From: Siderastrea siderea
Taxonomy: Eukaryota > Cnidaria > Anthozoa > Scleractinia > Rhizangiidae
DNA length: 64,000 nucleotides
Direction of reading: 5' to 3'
Assembly (NCBI GenBank): GCA_964030785.1
Contig: OZ034970.1
Coordinates: forward strand, 2,411,911 to 2,475,910
Shown: in pieces, positions 54,186 to 64,000 of the stretch
How the letters are laid out: each line of letters opens with the position of its first letter
Position numbering within the stretch: position 1 is the first letter of the stretch
Program-made: the position numbers and the translations under genes
The notes under the pieces: generated by a model
Database searches by the model: none
What the model saw: only the letters and a program-made list of their open reading frames with translations
What the model was told of the DNA's origin: nothing

Positions 54186-55766
54186 CAGTTAGGTCTTGGC
54201 TGTTCAGACTAAACTTTCACGAATTGAACACCTGATTGTATTTTGCGAAATGACAACGTTACAGACAGTAGAATCTCCAGGGAGATAAGAAAGTGACGTG
54301 CGGTTTTGTAACTTTTTTGTAGTTCAAGAGAATATGAGAAAACCATGATAATGATCAAATCAATAAGAAATCATCCCAGTTATGCAGCAACTCAAGGAGT
54401 TGTAAACAGCTCTTAATTCTGTCAGGTAGTAGAGCGTGCGGAAAGCACATGGTATCGCAAAGGACATGGGTAGAATCCCGTTTAAGCCTGCGTCTTTCTC
54501 AAGGTCCTTTTGCATCTTCTAGATCTAAATCTTCTTATCTTATTGTGGATTTATTTCAGGTACATATTATCGAAACTTTTATGGTAGCTCCACCTTAAAG
54601 AAATTCGTGTCTTATTTGGTACGTTATTTGGCATCATGATTGACGGTTTAAAATAAACGTTTTGTGTACACAACGCTTCAACAATTCAGCCTCCCCTTGA
54701 CTAAAGATAATAAGAAATATTCCCCTTAAATAGGGTTACATATTAAATGAAGGTAGCTGAAGATTCTTGTTTTACGACTGAATTTGCTGCAAAACGTTGA
54801 CGTTTACCCAGGTCCAATGTATATTTTGATGAAATAAATGAGAAGTCAAATTGTATTACCCATTTGCTGCCTTACAGTCCTTCTCAAAAGTTTTCAGTGA
54901 GATTTTTACATGAATTTAGACCTAAAGTTGGAAATCCAAACCCCATTTCAGACATGAATTAGAAGCTTTGCCTAAAAGCTTATTTCTTCTATTTTTTATT
55001 TAAATTGGCTCAAAGAAGATACCTACAGTTGCTGAATGCATTTCAGACCTATTTTAGAACTACGTCTTAAAAGCTTTCCTTGAAAGATTATTTCAGTCTT
55101 TGTGTTTTTTTTTCTTCTTATTTTAATTCATTGGCTCCAAAGACGATATCCACAGTTTTTGAATACACACTTAACGGTAACACAACTGATCTGCGTGTTA
55201 CGACCAGCATATTATATATAAGGACAACGCCGTTATTGCGACGTCTTTCCTGTGGCCCATATAGAATATCGGCACGTCATTTTCGTTTCTGAAACGCTCT
55301 TAGACCCAACATCTCAAAAATGCGACCGACAACCTGTTGAAGTCTCAAGGTGTTATCTTCTTTAAAAATATACTCGGTTAATAGGATGCAAACACAAATT
55401 GGCAAGAAAAAGTCAAACATATTTGTTGATGAAAGGAATTTTAGTTCTGACTAGAACGTCTTTGAGCGATTTTTCCTTCTCAGTAAGCGACAACAGGGTT
55501 GTTACGAAATATTGTAGCGAACTTAGGATTGTCTGTAATGAGGTGCCAGTGAGCTCAGTTGTTCCATGGTAACGAAGGGCAAAAGGGTTTTAGATGTTCT
55601 AGTTTGTAAATCCGTTTTCCTTGATAAGAAATTGATGTCAGTCATCATAGTTTCAACGAGTTCTAGAGGATAGCCTCGATCAAGTAAACTTTGGTAACTT
55701 TTTATTCACCTTTGGCTCTACCTCGTTAAAGATCCTCAATACGATCAAAATTCATTGGACTTTTAG
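54186..55766. other. 3' flank of the expansin-like gene, no further gene seen
   Basis: AT-rich sequence with poly(A) signals. A segment near 54890-54980 (GAGATTTTTACATGAATTTA) has a diverged copy near 63208-63290, part of the duplicated block. Confidence 0.5.
54652..54657 (+). terminator. Candidate polyadenylation signal of the expansin-like gene
   Basis: AATAAA about 470 bases past the stop codon; the next is at about 54833. The choice between them is a guess. Confidence 0.3.
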
Positions 55767-56165
55767 TGCTTCATCTCACACTGCCGGGTTTCGTACCAAA
55801 TCTCGAACGGCGTTTAATCCATTCTCACAAAATGGACATTCTTTCGAAGGGGGAAAGAATCCATCAACTATCGAACGTAACATCACAACACAAAGCCATT
55901 TTCCTTGTGCTCACCCGTTTTTTATTGGTGACATCCCATAATGATTTTTGACACTTCAAACTCCCAACGCGGCGGAGCACCTAAAACGTATGCAATAAAA
56001 TCGACAAATCAGCTGGATCGTCTCGCCATAAAACATCCACAAAACGTGCTTAAAATAAGAGGTAGTGAAACAGCCAATGAAAACCACAGTGACAAATCCC
56101 CGTTTTACCAGAACTGGAAAAAGAAACAGTTTACGGTGGATGATGCCATCCACTCCAAACCCACT
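55767..56165 (+). pseudogene. Possible remnant of a low-complexity linker exon
   Basis: After a CTTTTAG acceptor-like site, an open phase reads N/S/Q/K/P-rich protein (AFNPFSQNGHSFEGGKNPST) to a stop at about 55940. Frame-shifted, it continues SNQLDRLAIKHPQNVLKIRG and SPFYQNWKKKQFTVDDAIHS. The composition resembles the exon 7 linker of the expansin-like gene, but no direct repeat of that exon was found. It may be a relic of a paralogue, an exon of an unknown gene, or chance. Confidence 0.3.
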
Positions 56166-56656
56166 GTACGTCAGAATGTTTTCTTTTTCTTTTATCTTTT
56201 TTTTTTTTTGGAGAGAAGAATTATTGTTAAGGAGGTGCGACAGCACTTGTTCTGGGCATTAGGTTGCACCTTTCAAAAATCCTTTTTGATATACTTGACG
56301 AACGCCATTTCCATCTGTACTGTCGGTGTTTTCATGTCGGTTTAAGCAGCTATTTTACAAGTTGAGCCTTTGCTGAGTCGAAAAGCAAACAGAATTTCCC
56401 TTAATAATAAACCTTACTAGTATTCCTGTTTTTGTTTTGCTTTTCAGTGTTTGTACTAAAATTAGACCAAAGCCCGTTCAACAAGCACAGATAGATAGCC
56501 CTAGCGTTGTTCTTTTCGAAAAGGATCTGAATACTAGAGAGTGGGTTTTCGTCAGCAGCGTCCTCTGGAAAGTTGTTCTGTATTCTGACAACCGTAGGGA
56601 TAAAACCACGACGTTGCCGAGGTCATATAAGATCATGGGTAGGCACGGGGACACTA

Positions 56657-57779
56657 TCATTGTGTCAGCTGTTGGCCTAACTGCGACAACATGGCATCAA
56701 ATTTCTGCTCCAAGCTACTCTTAACACTGGCAAGTTCAGATCTTACTTGGGCAAGTTCCGATTTGACTTTTTGCAGTTGTGAGTCATCGTCAGCAAGGAT
56801 AGATTTTACATCTTGTCTAGCTACACTTTCATTTTTAAGCAGTGATTCCTTACGAAATTCGGCTAGTTCAAATTTCATCTTGGAAAGTTCTGATTTCACC
56901 TCTTGCAGTTGTAAGCGTTGATAATCGGCATCGTCTCTTGCACACATCTGAATAAAGCCAACAAAATGAAATATTTTAGTGCCATTAGCTTTTTCTATAT
57001 TTAAACTACTTATATTTGGCCAAATTTGGTGTTTTTCGGAGGATTTGGAAAAATCAAGAAATTAAACACGACGAATCCAAGATGGCCGCTGTTTGGAAAT
57101 CCTGATATAATTCCTACGTCACGTGACGTCATCAGCTTATGTTGCGAACCTCAAAGGAAACATTTAAGACGTACGATGTACTTTCGTAAATTCATTGACA
57201 TGGCTTTACACTTGCGAATTTAAGGAACTGAGGGTTCAGGAAGTCCAAAACAGCTCAGGGTAAACAGGGCTAACGATACGTGAGCAGCTGGAAAGGCGGC
57301 CCGTAACCCTTCCTTAGGTCACCGGTTTATGCTGGGCGAAAGTAGAGATAATTGTTTTTTGTTTCCCTTTTGCTGCATCTATAACCAGCGTTTAGAATTT
57401 ACTCACGAGCGCAATCTTGTCAGCCTCTGGCACAAACAGCAGATGGTATCTGAGAAGCCAAGGAGCTATTTTATGTTATTGACAAACGTGAATTGATGTG
57501 CGTAAGCCGGGATTAAAACCAATCCTTTGACCACTTTTGAACTTCTTACTTAATATATTTTTACCTTAGCCAAAACGCTGTTTGGTTTTGTAAAACAACT
57601 GTAAGGGTAGAGTGGTTTTCCTGGAGTACACTCAATGAATGTCTGATCCCCTTCTGGAATAACCCTGCTCCCGTTCACAGTAAACACAACCGGGAATTGG
57701 ACTTTGCCATCTTTCTCTTGCTTCCGCTTAAACATAACTGTGCGTCGTATCACATCCCCTCGTCGGGCAGCAGCAGATC
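56657..57779 (-). CDS. Tentative minus-strand coiled-coil protein, two 3' exons (57779-57565 and 56947-56657)
   Basis: The first exon follows an ACAG acceptor at 57780 and reads VIRRTVMFKRKQEKDGK, FPVVFTVNGSRVIPEGD and PLYPYSCFTKPNSVLAK, then GTAAAA. The second follows TATTCAG and reads 96 residues of heptad-rich coiled coil (LQLQEVKSELSKMKFELAEF, then LQKVKSELAQVRSELASVKS) to a TGA. Joining is in phase 0 and leaves 168 residues. Upstream exons are expected because the first begins with two bases of a split codon. I do not recognise the family. The sequence bias toward charged heptads argues it is real coding sequence, at least formerly. Confidence 0.4.
57030..57215. repeat. Dispersed noncoding repeat, copy 1
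   Basis: It shares AATCCAAGATGGC, CTACGTC and ACGTCATCAGCTTATGT with 60190-60310 in the same order and orientation. Probably an ancient transposon piece. Unrelated to the neighbouring exons. Confidence 0.6.
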
Positions 57780-58149
57780 CTGTTTATGAGAGAATGAGCG
57801 AAAAAATTTCCCCTTTCAGTATAACACGGTGAATTGATACACGGAATAGACGTTTTATGTGACGGTCTTTACATGCACTGTGACAATGGGCGCATGTGTA
57901 TCCAACTTCCGCCATGTAAGAAACATCGCTTCCCGTCTGGACTTACAAGCCTTTGTTTCTTCGTAGCTTTGAAATGTCGATTGAAGCAGCGGAATGTTGG
58001 CGAAGTTCCGTTTTATTCGGGGAGTTTCGCCCCTTGGATCACAGTCCAACTAATTAACCATGGTCTCTCACAAATAAGCAAATCATCGTTGCCTATCAAA
58101 ACGCCCACCGAGTGCAATTGAAAATTATTAGAAAAATGTCATTTTCATT

Positions 58150-58229
58150 ATGTCACGAGCATGGTACAAAGGAAGATATGAGCCTCCGACATATTGCCCA
58201 GCGGTCGTGTACTCTAACCACTGGACTAC
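58150..58229 (-). repeat. tRNA-like repeat, 3' half, split by a transposon
   Basis: On the minus strand, GTAGTCCAGTGGTTAGAGTA is an A-box-bearing tRNA-like segment; the rest of the element continues beyond the transposon at 59395-59420. Likely a SINE or tRNA relic; no intact B box was seen. Confidence 0.4.
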
Positions 58230-59385
58230 GACAGAGCTGAATAACGCTGAACGGTCAGCGGTGCGAAACGCGGGCGACCGCGCGCGAACCCGACTTGGCG
58301 ACTTGGCAGGCCTGGCGGGCTATTTAAAATGGCCGGTATTTGTGGGCTTTTCCCGTAAGGTAAACAAACCCGTTGGTTAAGCACCGTGTTGCGTGGCTAA
58401 GAAAAGTCTGTGTGTTTTTGGACAGCCAATACCATAATGTATCATATTTCAGTTGGAAAAAAATTGTTTTCAAGATTTTACGAATTGTGCTTACATGTCC
58501 CAGTCGCTTTATTTTATCGCGAAAGTTGCAAGTGGTGTTTTATTGGTTGTGGGACTGTTATTTTCTCCTCTGTTTTCGTATCGGCCCAATAAAATTGCTT
58601 TAAATGTGGAAGTCCACGGGCAAGTGAATTCCAAGGCGATTTATAACGACTTTCTGCCAGATAGCCTGATACCCAGGCTAAACTTTGTCCTGTTGGTCAA
58701 GTAAATGCTGAATCACTCACTCGAGAAAGTCAACAACAGGTGTTCGTGTCGTATGCATGGCACCGCTTCAGACAAGAGTAAACTGTCAAAAATTCCAATA
58801 ACATTATTAATTATCATTGAGGTAAGTAAAGCTTTCGTTCAATAGAAACGTCTTAATTTAAGATTTTGGTTTTTACGGAGGAACACCACCATTGAACAAA
58901 ATTTATGGTCGGTATAAGTTGAATTAAAATTAAGCACATGTTAGTATTAGTGTAACTTTCAACTTGCCTCATAACAATTTTAAAAATTTCCAATTACAAA
59001 ATAAAGTTGATTGTAAGAGAATAAGGTACGTCTTTATGAACCGTGACACAGCCGCTTTACGACACTTTGACTTGCCGCAATTCAGCTTTTAATAAAATGC
59101 TTTTCAACCACAATTTCTATTGAACGAAATTTTACTTACCTTAATGATATCGCCAAAGACACCGAATCCTTCTTTTAACATCTCCCAGCAGTAAATCGGC
59201 ATTCAGAACAAAATATCCCACAATTTATTCTCCTTTTTGAACACAATCATGAACAAGCAACTGATTTTCCACCACGAGGAGAGCACATTCTCGTCCGTGG
59301 CACTGAAAGGATCGCAGCTCTGGGGACGAGAATGGAGGAGAGCAGTGACGTAACGAACATGCGCAATGCGTTATTCAGCTCTGTC
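58230..59385. mobile_element. TIR DNA transposon (non-autonomous), 18-bp TIRs and 9-bp target duplication
   Basis: GACAGAGCTGAATAACGC at 58230-58247 is exactly mirrored at 59368-59385. The target duplicate CTGGACTAC is perfect at 58221-58229 and 59386-59394. The 1156-bp interior has no transposase ORF. It encloses a second inverted pair (58813-58848 against 59114-59148, about 90 percent identical), probably a nested MITE. The duplication length suggests Mutator-like or another 9-bp-duplicating superfamily. Confidence 0.88.
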
Positions 59386-59420
59386 CTGGACTACTGGGAG
59401 ACTCGCGGTGTGGTTTGCCA

Positions 59421-61845
59421 TATTTACTAGGTTCTCTATGACGTGCGTTCTGCCTACCGCCGGGATCAGCAATGTCGAAGGCATCCTGGAATGGTCGTAA
59501 ATAAAGAAAGATAGAAATCTTTGTGCCTCATGCACGTGAAGAAAACATTAATATGAAAAAGCGCATTGTTGCATCTCAAGCGCTTCTATAACGAGGCATG
59601 AGGAACAAGGTTTGTGTTCCTTTTGTAAAATACATCAGTCCTAGTATGTGCGTCAGGTCAGTCATACTCGTAGCTGCCGACATCTTCTGTCTAGTTACGA
59701 ATATCGCTTAAAAACCAAGACTTAGTCCGTTGGGTCACCGAACGCAGAAAGGGAAATGCTGATTGCTGTTTACAGTGAGAGACCGATTACTTCAGAGCTG
59801 GAAAAGGTGAGATCGAAGCTGATATGTTTCATATATTCGAAACCAAAGATACTACAGTCCAGGAGTTTGTCGATAATTCTGGCAAAAACCAAAAACGATC
59901 AACTTCTGAAAATCGTGTGCAAGTAAAAAATCGACATTGAAGGTTACTACGACACAGAAAAGATACAGAAATCAAGTTGTTGAGAACTGAATGAAATCCT
60001 CAATCCTTCTTCTTTTAAAAAATACATGGTTATCTGTATGTAACATTTAAGTAACAGCTTGTATGAGCATTTTTGTGGATATGGGTCTGGTGATTCTCTG
60101 TAACTTTGTTTGTGAAAAATTCAGGGTCAAAGGGTTAAAAACGTGAGAAGTAAAAATAAACTACACTTAAATTCCATGAAGCCTTCAACATATTTTTTCG
60201 GAGGTTTTGAACATTTTAAGAAATCCAAGATGGCGGATCAAAGATGCCCGCCATTTGAGATCGTATGATAGTTTCTACGTCGCATAACGTCATCAGCTTA
60301 TGTGCCGCGGCTCGCGCTCTTATTTGTGGGCTGGCAGTTAAGGTAAATTTATGTTCATGTAAGCACATGTATGATGTCACGTTAAATTTGATCAACTGAG
60401 TTAATAAAGGTAAGCTTGGTTATTGTAAAGAATTTCAAAATCTGATGTTTCAGTTGGATGCTCTTGTACTACTGTATAAATTTATCGTCGTACTCAACAA
60501 CTATTTTTTGTTATTAGAATCACGATATTCTCACCTTAGTTTCTCCTTAGTGTGATTTTATTAATCAGAGCGTCTCAACATACCCGACAGGGTGTTTTTT
60601 GATCAAAGAACTAGTCGCATAATCAGCGTCGAAGATTCTCCTATTATCGGCATGGTGTCCCACAGTTCCTTTCTGCCATCCTGGGTAGAGATCCGTGCCG
60701 TAATCCTCAAACGCCACCCCGAGTCCCAACCACTTCACCAGTTTCCAGAATCATCACCTAAACAAATACGAAAAACACTCCTGACTTTTGTTTGCAGGAT
60801 TTACTTTTTGCCTTAAAAAATGATAACGACGACGACTGATAACGACGACGATGACGATGATGATGATGATGATGATGACGATGATGATGATGATGATGAT
60901 TTTTCAACAATTAGAGTTCATATTTAGCGCCTACCTCTCAGTGAAAGTCACAGATAACTGTCGTTGCACTTAGGGCTTGTTAATGATTAACATTCTTTTT
61001 GAATTGGTTTATTTTTTTTCACGTTTTGAGTGTGTTGAATTGTGCTCTATGCAAACTACTGCCAGTTTTTGGTGCAATTATGCGGCGATTTGATTGCAAT
61101 TGCGGTCCAGGGCTTGCAATGAACGCAAAAAGCTGAATATACTCACAATGCCTGCGCTCTGCTCCCATAGCTACATAAAATTAAAAAGGGATAAAAAAAT
61201 ATCTCCTGTTCAACGTTTTAACGATACAACACAGAGTTGACCATCCATCAGTTTTGTTACAATCGTGTCTTCAACCCTTCCTTCATAACGTTTTTCCACA
61301 ACATGTTTTACGTTATCACCTACCTCAGAATGAGGATATCTTGGAGAAAAGGCTGTGCGGTATCTTAAGCCATGTCTAAGCGCCGTCTTAATAAATGGTC
61401 GACACCTTACAATGCAACCTTCAACTAGTATGGCTTTATTAGTCTCCCACGCCTAAGGATTGAAAATGCTTTGCTGTTTATTAAATTAAAAAAAAAGGAT
61501 GACAGACTATGGAAAGCTGCGAGGTTAATGCTCATTTACCAGTTAGTTAAAGACAATGAAATGATGGGTATGGGCGTGCTCACTTCCGAGATAAATGCCT
61601 GATACGTCAAATAAAAGCCAGGTCAGTTGCTTTGTGACATCGTATAGAGCTCATAAAATTTTTGACTGAAATTACATGCTAAGTGGTGTGAGAACTGGTC
61701 AAAACCAGTTTACGCAATTATTTTAAGCCTCATTGTTAGACGTACTTCTAAGACATCACTGCACTTAAATATCCTGTTAACATTTAAAAGCTCATAAATA
61801 AGGTAAGCTGACAGAAACAAATCAAAATCTCAGTTTTAAGGACAG
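59421..61845. other. Intergenic stretch, repeats only
   Basis: It holds the second copy of the dispersed repeat (60190-60310) and a (GAT/GAC)n microsatellite (60838-60900). No motif-bearing ORF. Confidence 0.5.
60838..60900. repeat. (GAT)n/(GAC)n microsatellite
   Basis: About 20 triplets, mixed GAT and GAC. Confidence 0.9.
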
Positions 61846-61849
61846 TGGC

Positions 61850-62215
61850 CCCTATTGCTTACGCGCACATTTTCTGCGTATCGCGCGATTCCTGTATGAG
61901 CAGTGGTGCGAAAATAAAATTTTAGGTGTATTGAGTTGTTGTTTTTGTATTTCGCTTTTTAACTTCCGCTGTGGAGTGTTGAAACACGCAAATGGGGAAC
62001 GTGAAACGGAAACGAAATGGTAGATTATGAAAAAACTCGGCAGCCGAAGCGCCAGCGCTTGCACGACGAAAAACGAACATCGACACCGGCTTCCGACAAC
62101 AAGTGAAACAAGAAAGTAGCGCGGAGAGACGAAGTTGACTTGGCGAGAGGGTCGAGCCAAAGTATTAGCTATGCCATGCTGGTGAGACCTAACTAAGCCA
62201 AAAAAGCTGTCCATG
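61850..62215 (-). repeat. Dispersed repeat with a pseudo-coding frame
   Basis: The minus strand gives a 120-codon frame (FFGLVRSHQHGIANTLARPS, PRYFLVSLVVGSRC) of a kind I recall as recurring in coral gene models. It is best treated as a transposon-derived repeat and not as a gene. No start context or splice partner was found. Confidence 0.4.
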
Positions 62216-62389
62216 GCTGCTGATTAAATTGGGCTCACTATTTTTCTGGTAGATTTAGGGGTAATGTCCGCTACCAACGTGCCCAAACTGCCCTATTTAA
62301 TAGCTATAGTTTACCTGAGCACATTTGTGCGGTATTCTGACTTTTTTACTCTTGTCTGAAGCTACAATTTTTTTAGCAACTGTGTGGTA

Positions 62390-63330
62390 CAGGAGTCCAG
62401 GCTACCAAATATTACTTTCCTCGTGTACTTTCCATTTGTTTTGACTGCATTATTAATAGATGCTAAAAAGGTACCCCTTCAAGGAATCGTTTTGAAAATA
62501 AAGAACATTGATAAGATGTGATAAGCTAAGGGGTGTTTGACCAGCTCTGAGCATTTATGCACTCAATCTATTATCAGTGATTTTGTACTCGATTGAGCTT
62601 CTCATTTATTATTGAGTTTTTAAGATAGAGTTTTTCTCTTTGTCTTTCTTAATTTAGAATTAAAATCCTTTTGAGTTAAAAAAAAAAATTAAAATCCGAG
62701 TGGGGTCTACACCAATCCTTTTGAGCAAAATACTTCGTAATTTGCACCAATAGATTGTTGGAGTAAAGAGAGTGTCCAGATTCTGTGACGTCCCAGATGG
62801 AAGCGACGCAAAACAAATAAATGGAATAGAAACAGCGCAATAACAAACTCACCTTGGAAAAGAGCGCCTGAGATACGGAAAAGAATGTTTGGTAAAGGGG
62901 ATGACAAACGAGAACAGTTCATGAGACCTTGAAAGTTCTGACTAACTAGTCTTGGATTCGGTACCTAATTGTATTCGCCAAAATGACGTGAGAGAGGAGA
63001 ATCTCCAAGAAGATAAAGAAGTGTTTTGCGTTTTAGTAACTTTTTTTGAAAGACGTTGTTGTATAGGCTACCCACTGATATATCATCATCAGTTTGATGA
63101 AATAAAAAATAAAAAAAATAAAGTTTATTTTATTTCCCATCTACGGTCTGCCCTTTTCTAAAATATTCAGAAATAAAAAAACGCAAAGATCCATATTGAA
63201 AGCCAGATTTTTACGTGAGCTTCGACCTAAAAATCTAAATACTATTTCAGACATAGCATTGACGTTTTGCTTAAAAAAGCTTTTTGTCTCCACAGTGGCA
63301 CAAAGAGCATACCCATAGCTGTTTACAATT
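62390..63330 (+). pseudogene. Degenerate duplicate of the last exon (second chitin-binding domain) and flanks of the expansin-like gene
   Basis: It matches intron 8, exon 9 and the 3' flank (about 53600-54980) with shared order, including TTTAGAATTAAAATCCTTTTG, CACCAATCCTTTTGAGCA, GAGTGTCCAGA, CCCAGATGGA and GGAAAAGAGCGCCTGAGA-type strings. An A-run insertion near 62680, deletions and in-frame stops destroy the CBM14 frame. The 3' flank is shortened relative to the parent. It shows a past segmental duplication, about 8.7 kb downstream. Confidence 0.75.
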
Positions 63331-64000
63331 TGGTGTGACAGAATACAACTGTCACGATAGAACTCTCCTATGAACTCATTGCTTACGGTCGTCAGAAGAA
63401 GCGGAAGAAGGAATAGAAAGGAGGTTCCATCCGCTGGAAAGGAGAATTATTATCAGTCCGGGACATAACCAGAAATGGTTATATGGTGACCTCATCAGAA
63501 AAGTCAATATGGCCGCCGAAGCTGGGCACACTATATTTAGTCATTTCTGAGCTCTTTTCTCGGTCGTAAAGGACCCTTTTCCCAAAAGGCTTTGCACACA
63601 ATAGCACCAAACAATGAAGATGCAGTCGAGTGGGGAAAAAATTGGCGTCGTTTAACGTGTTGAGGATATTGAGCACGAGAACCGTCGCGAGGTTCGCTAA
63701 GTTCTATTCGATTACATAGCGAGTGGGCATCAGAGAAGTGGAAAAACAAGGTACGTCGCATTTTTTTCGTCTTGCCAAAAAAATATCACGAATGTCTTTA
63801 TAAAATGTGCCTTTAATTGATGGTATTTGCGTATGGTAACGCGGCTGCAGTGTTGGTAACACGGCTTTCGAAGTAGCAGTGAAGTTTCGGCTAGCCTGTT
63901 GGCCGATCGAAGGCTGCTGTGACTCGAATTTCACGCTGTGTTCATTTTTTCTGTGCAGTCAAGGAAAAGCACCGTGATTGTAGATTGTGTGGGAGTAAAA
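63331..64000. other. Window end, no feature recognised
   Basis: Sequence of mixed composition without motif-bearing ORFs or clear repeats. The small minus-strand ORFs overlap each other in different frames. Confidence 0.4.

Noticed and set aside
56437..56724. Plus-strand 95-codon ORF with a CAG acceptor-like start
   Set aside because: It overlaps the better-supported minus-strand coiled-coil exon and has no recognisable motif.

Overview
This looks like nuclear DNA from an anthozoan cnidarian, most likely a stony coral. The window is AT-rich, with intron-bearing genes of obvious animal type (PAN/EGF/fibrinogen-like, NACHT-LRR, peritrophin-type chitin-binding). It is crowded with repeats, several of which match types I recall as common in coral genomes: tRNA-like 247-bp tandem units, Penelope-like elements, a DIRS element and TTAA or TA MITEs. 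No operon, rRNA gene, CRISPR array or bacterial gene organisation is visible. Species cannot be named from sequence alone.

Layout. (1) 1-19.2 kb: a tandem duplication of a secreted PAN-EGF-fibrinogen-like gene, copy A at 569-6333 and copy B at 13472-18758, each with two coding exons split by a phase-0 intron over 4 kb long. The introns hold different insertions. Copy A carries Penelope-like fragments, two hammerhead-ribozyme-like folds and a tRNA-like tandem array. Copy B carries a TA-flanked MITE and a 5'-truncated non-LTR retrotransposon set in (TTA)n. A third, broken copy lies at 41.9-43.6 kb. (2) 22.4-25.7 kb: a single-exon NOD-like receptor whose N-terminus has four membrane spans and a cysteine pattern like a gap-junction-type channel, followed by NACHT and about nine LRRs. 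(3) 25.7-31.2 kb: no gene, with inverted repeats and diverged duplications. (4) 31.2-39.2 kb, minus strand: a decayed DIRS-type tyrosine-recombinase retrotransposon (gag, RT-RNase H, recombinase), split by an L1-type LINE with an intact 1249-residue ORF2, a poly(A) tail and a perfect 17-bp target duplication. (5) 45.7-54.2 kb, plus strand: a nine-exon gene for a secreted protein of about 1306 residues with an expansin-like module, a chitin-binding type-2 domain, a long low-complexity linker and a second chitin-binding domain. Debris of a related copy lies at 55.8-56.2 and 62.4-63.3 kb. (6) 56.6-57.8 kb: a tentative minus-strand coiled-coil gene. (7) 58.2-59.4 kb: a 1.16-kb TIR transposon with a perfect 9-bp target duplication inside a tRNA-like repeat.

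The host genes share no visible pathway. Themes are secreted extracellular or recognition proteins (PAN/EGF/fibrinogen-like and expansin/chitin-binding) and an intracellular-sensor type receptor, in a region reshaped by tandem duplication and transposition. The points most worth following are the channel-like domain fused to a NACHT-LRR receptor, the paired hammerhead folds in a Penelope or retrozyme context, and the expansin-chitin-binding architecture. All calls rest on reading the sequence; no database search was run.
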